Below are positions 61,621-64,000 of a stretch of DNA of 64,000 nt, piece by piece. Source of the DNA: Oscarella lobularis (lineage: Eukaryota > Porifera > Homoscleromorpha > Homosclerophorida > Oscarellidae); the NCBI RefSeq assembly GCF_947507565.1, contig NC_089179.1, positions 1,550,681 through 1,614,680 of the forward strand, in the 5' to 3' direction. Within the stretch, counting starts at the first letter, position 1; each line of letters starts with the position of its first letter. A program made the position numbers and the translations under genes. The notes under the pieces were generated by a model. It had not been told where the DNA came from. It searched no databases and was given only the letters and a program-made list of their open reading frames with translations.

Positions 61621-62492
61621 TCAGTGGGAGGGCAGAAATGCGCGGTGCCTTACGTGCTAGGGGAAAGAAACGTAAGCCTCAAAATTTGTACCAAAGACTA
61701 AAGTCCCTCCCGTCTCACCTTTACGACGTCAACCCAATCCCACCCCCTAGGTCTTTCCCCTACAGTAGTAACATTAGGTTTCATTTGGATGCACGTCTCT
61801 GTTACTACCTAGATATTCTGCTCTTCGTTTCTTCTGTCCTTTGGTCAAAACGGGTGCCTTCTCTTTTTTCTTCGTGCTACCAATTGTGGTTTTGGCTAAA
61901 TCTGCTGTCACCTCAGCGACGGCAATCGAGGGAGGCTGATTGTCAGCCATGAGATCGGAGGCGCATTCCTTCGCCCACTCGATCAGCGTGAACGTCATGG
62001 GAATGTCGAGATTATCCTCAGCCTAAGACTAAGACTCCACAAAGACTCAAGCACAGGAGCCAATTTGTAACCTGACTAAGAATTGAAGTTTCAATTTTGG
62101 ACTTGGTTTCAGCCGACCTTTTTAGGATAAAAAACCAAAGGGGTCCTCTGCAAAGGAACGCCCTCCCTTTCACACTTACAAATGCTTGTTGAAAAACACG
62201 TCGGCACTGACATTGGGAAGGGTATGAGGATATTCTGACGGCCAGCTGATTTCCACTACAAAATGCTTCAATTCGTCTGGATTATCACATAGCTAAAGAT
62301 TATTGACGGAAGAGAAAGAGGAAAAGAGAAGTGAGTCTGACTTTGTAGGTGAACTTCGCTGGCGAGAGCTGTTTGAAATTCTCGTCTCCGTCGTAAATTG
62401 AGAGAAGGGCTTCTACTTCTTCCTAGGGATGTCTAACTGTCGATCGCTTGGAGGATTGGCGAACGTACACGAACCTCCTGTTCTTCTTCCAT
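61621..62492 (-). CDS. RWDD4: RWD domain-containing protein 4
   Basis: Seven exons (62475-62492, 62342-62422, 62180-62292, 62072-62117, 61809-62022, 61719-61759, 61621-61656) give 182 aa; human RWDD4 has 188. The RWD domain (residues ~3-105) has EVEALLSIYDGDENFKQLSP, FVVEISWPSEYPHTLP and the YP/P turn typical of RWD folds; then a linker rich in Lys (STKKKEKAPVLTKGQKKRRAE) and the family C-terminal motif GERPRGWDWVDVVKH. Function is poorly known in any animal. Head-to-head with TIMM10 (43 bp) and convergent with NAA25. Confidence 0.92.
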
Positions 62493-62535
62493 CGTGAGGT
62501 TTAGCGCGCGCAAGTTCGAAAGGTCAAAAACCAGC
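62493..62535. promoter_or_regulatory. Divergent promoter, RWDD4 / TIMM10
   Basis: 43 bp between divergent start codons, the shortest such gap in the window. Confidence 0.55.
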
Positions 62536-62878
62536 ATGGCATTCCCCGGGCAAGCGGCCGCTCTTATGGACGAAGCCAAGCAGAAAATGGTAGCCGAAAT
62601 GGAGATAGAGGTCATGACCGACATGTACAACAAGTAAGCGAACGCGAAGAGACTTTTCGAGCGACGTAGATGACGTGACACGAAAAAAAAGGCTAACGAG
62701 CGCCTGCCACAAGAAGTGCATATCAACAAAATACAAGGAAGGCGAGCTGACGAAAGGCGAAGCCGTCTGTTTGGACCGGTGCGTGGCAAAATACCTCGAC
62801 GTACACGATAGGGTAGGAAAAAAATTGACGACAATGTACGCACAAGACGAGGCGAAGAAAGCCCAAGCGAATAATTAA
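62536..62878 (+). CDS. TIMM10: Mitochondrial import inner-membrane chaperone Tim10
   Basis: Two exons, 62536-62633 and 62692-62878, give 94 aa; human TIMM10 has 90. The twin CX3C motifs (CHKKC and CLDRC) that form the two disulfides of small Tims are present, spaced as in Tim10 ([35 protein letters not shown]), as is the N-terminal helix [13 protein letters not shown]. With Tim9 it escorts hydrophobic precursors across the intermembrane space. The intron is GT-AG. Confidence 0.96.
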
Positions 62879-62950
62879 ATAACCGGACCCCGCCCCATAT
62901 ATAACACAATATCACGTCTCATAAATAATTGGGTTATTCATATATTGTAC

Positions 62951-63673
62951 CTAATACATCATAGCGTTCTCTGATGATGCGCAACGGGAAAAAAGTTGAG
63001 GTGACGGGTTTCTTTCGCGATTCATTTTCTCTTGAAATTCTCGAGCCAACGTCCGACACTTATCCCTGTCGCCCAATCCCAAATTGGAGCGCGGCGTCGA
63101 GGGAAGAGTCGATGAGGTCGACGACGATGACGACGATTTTATAGCGTTGGGAATCCACGTGAATACAACGGACTCGCCCGTCGATTCGTTGACGCTTGTC
63201 AGTCGCTTGACGCGCGGCAACGGTTTGGACGGCACGGCGGGCGACGACTGAAAAACGGGCGCTGCCGAAACGGGTCTTACGTGCGGTATTGGATCCATCA
63301 AGTTGAAGCGGCGAAATTGGACGCTATCCAACTGGGTCGTCGCTTCGACGTACGCCTCATAAACGTCTTTTGTCATGTAGGACGCAATTGAATCCGACGG
63401 GACTTGGGATCGAGGCCGAGCGTTGTTCACTTTTCTTCGTCTCGTGCACGATTGGATTTTTTGCTTCTTCGACTTGGCTGACTGGGAGCGTCGCGTTTTG
63501 CTGTTCGATCCTCCCATGGGTCCCGGTGCGGTGTGACTGGGAGCTTTGCATTGTGTTTGCTTTCTTATTTTTGAAGGCTCTTCAAAGCGGCGTGACGCCA
63601 CGAAAGAGGCGCCGTCATAGAAGCTTTGCGTCAGCGGATAGGCGCCAAGTATCAACGGAAATTCATTCAACAT
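62951..63673 (-). CDS. Unrecognised basic, largely disordered protein
   Basis: An uninterrupted 240-codon frame from the ATG at 63673. N-terminal ~35 residues are mixed; then comes a Lys/Arg/Ser/Gln-rich stretch (SKTRRSQSAKSKKQKIQS), a central ordered-looking segment (SIASYMTKDVYEAYVEATTQLDSVQFRRF), a Pro-rich part and a Ser run (SSSSSSTSSTLPSTPRS). No known domain recognised. Its start lies 55 bp downstream of the ALDH16-like stop, in tandem. It could carry an unseen upstream exon. Confidence 0.6.
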   Translation of the reverse strand: MLNEFPLILGAYPLTQSFYDGASFVASRRFEEPSKIRKQTQCKAPSHTAPGPMGGSNSKTRRSQSAKSKKQKIQSCTRRRKVNNARPRSQVPSDSIASYMTKDVYEAYVEATTQLDSVQFRRFNLMDPIPHVRPVSAAPVFQSSPAVPSKPLPRVKRLTSVNESTGESVVFTWIPNAIKSSSSSSTSSTLPSTPRSNLGLGDRDKCRTLAREFQEKMNRERNPSPQLFSRCASSENAMMY

Positions 63674-63728
63674 TCAACCAACCGTGCGCGAAAACAAATG
63701 AAAAAAGCCAGATAAACATAAATCGAAA

Positions 63729-64000
63729 TCAATTGGCGAATATTTCGCCCATAGGGATCCAAATGTTCTTGCATTCGGTCGACTGAAGAAGGAACTCGTG
63801 TCCCTGACCTTGCTCCTTGTCTTTCCAGTTTCTCTCCAAGCCGTAGTTGACCCACGTTCTTTTGACGTTAACGTGCGAAATCGACTCGACGAACTTGCTT
63901 CCTTCAGCCGAACCAAAGTACCACATAGACTGAAAAGGCAAACGAGATCGTTTGGGAATGAACTCTTTCGACATATTTGCCCACCTCAACGTTCTGGTGT
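63729..64000 (-). CDS. C-terminal exons of an aldehyde dehydrogenase family 16-like gene (partial)
   Basis: The last exon is 63729-63929 with the stop codon at 63729-63731; part of the previous exon is 63985-64000, ending at donor GTGGGC, and the gene runs off the window. The encoded end reads SMWYFGSAEGSKFVESIS, NVKRTWVNYGLERNWKDKEQGQG and ECKNIWIPMGE, resembling the C-terminus of ALDH16-type proteins. The catalytic part lies outside the window, so activity cannot be judged. Confidence 0.65.
   Translation of the reverse strand, partial: TRTLRWANMSKEFIPKRSRLPFQSMWYFGSAEGSKFVESISHVNVKRTWVNYGLERNWKDKEQGQGHEFLLQSTECKNIWIPMGEIFAN

Overview
The window is eukaryotic nuclear DNA and almost certainly animal. 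Coding regions are split by many very short introns (mostly about 45-80 bp), genes sit tens to hundreds of bases apart, and the products are animal-type proteins: an ERK-class MAP kinase with a TEY loop, a full ryanodine receptor, the WAVE-complex subunit BRK1, THOC6, POLDIP2, CSTPP1, an AGBL2/3 deglutamylase and a SKA1-like kinetochore protein. The compact style together with a ryanodine receptor suggests an early-branching animal, most likely a sponge (a homoscleromorph such as Oscarella would fit). The species assignment is inference; the protein identities come from recognisable motifs and from reading frames joined across splice sites by eye.

Layout. 1-10 kb: LDLRAP1-like adaptor (-) / MRM1 (+), a mitochondrial-type SDR (+), DNAJC11 (-) / BRK1 (+), POP5 (+), ERK MAP kinase (-), SKA1-like protein (-). 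10-14 kb: an accessory island with a palindrome-rich MITE-like insertion, a direct duplication, and an intronless orphan gene with one pseudogene and one fragment beside it. 14-17 kb: NUDT9 (-) / WD40 protein (+). 17-39 kb: one ryanodine receptor gene (-), with an ~0.8-kb dispersed repeat in an unusually long intron. 39.6-50.6 kb: CSTPP1 (+), an unrecognised protein (+), AGBL2/3 (+, containing an artefactual 200-N gap), a second inverted copy of the dispersed repeat, and a coiled-coil protein (+). 50.7-64 kb: a secreted DUF5107-type protein of bacterial character (+), THOC6 (-) / POLDIP2 (+), NAA25 (+), RWDD4 (-) / TIMM10 (+), a disordered protein (-) and the 3' end of an ALDH16-like gene (-).

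Two genome-level patterns stand out. First, at least five gene pairs are head-to-head with only 43-142 bp between start codons (LDLRAP1-like/MRM1, DNAJC11/BRK1, NUDT9/WD40, THOC6/POLDIP2, RWDD4/TIMM10), so bidirectional promoters appear to be the rule. Most members have housekeeping, mitochondrial or RNA-processing roles. Second, about 8 of the ~106 introns whose reading frames I joined outside RyR and NAA25 need a GC donor (GC-AG) to keep frame, well above the roughly 1% usual in animals. The most unusual single gene is the DUF5107 protein at 50.7-53.1 kb. The most interesting mobile structure is the pair of near-identical repeats, each carrying a TATA promoter-like core that points in the sense direction of its host or neighbouring gene.

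Functionally the genes do not form one pathway. There is a mitochondrial set (MRM1, DNAJC11, TIMM10, NUDT9, SDR, POLDIP2), an RNA-processing set (POP5, THOC6), a cytoskeleton/cilium set (BRK1, CSTPP1, AGBL2/3, SKA1-like) and signalling genes (ERK, RyR, LDLRAP1-like).
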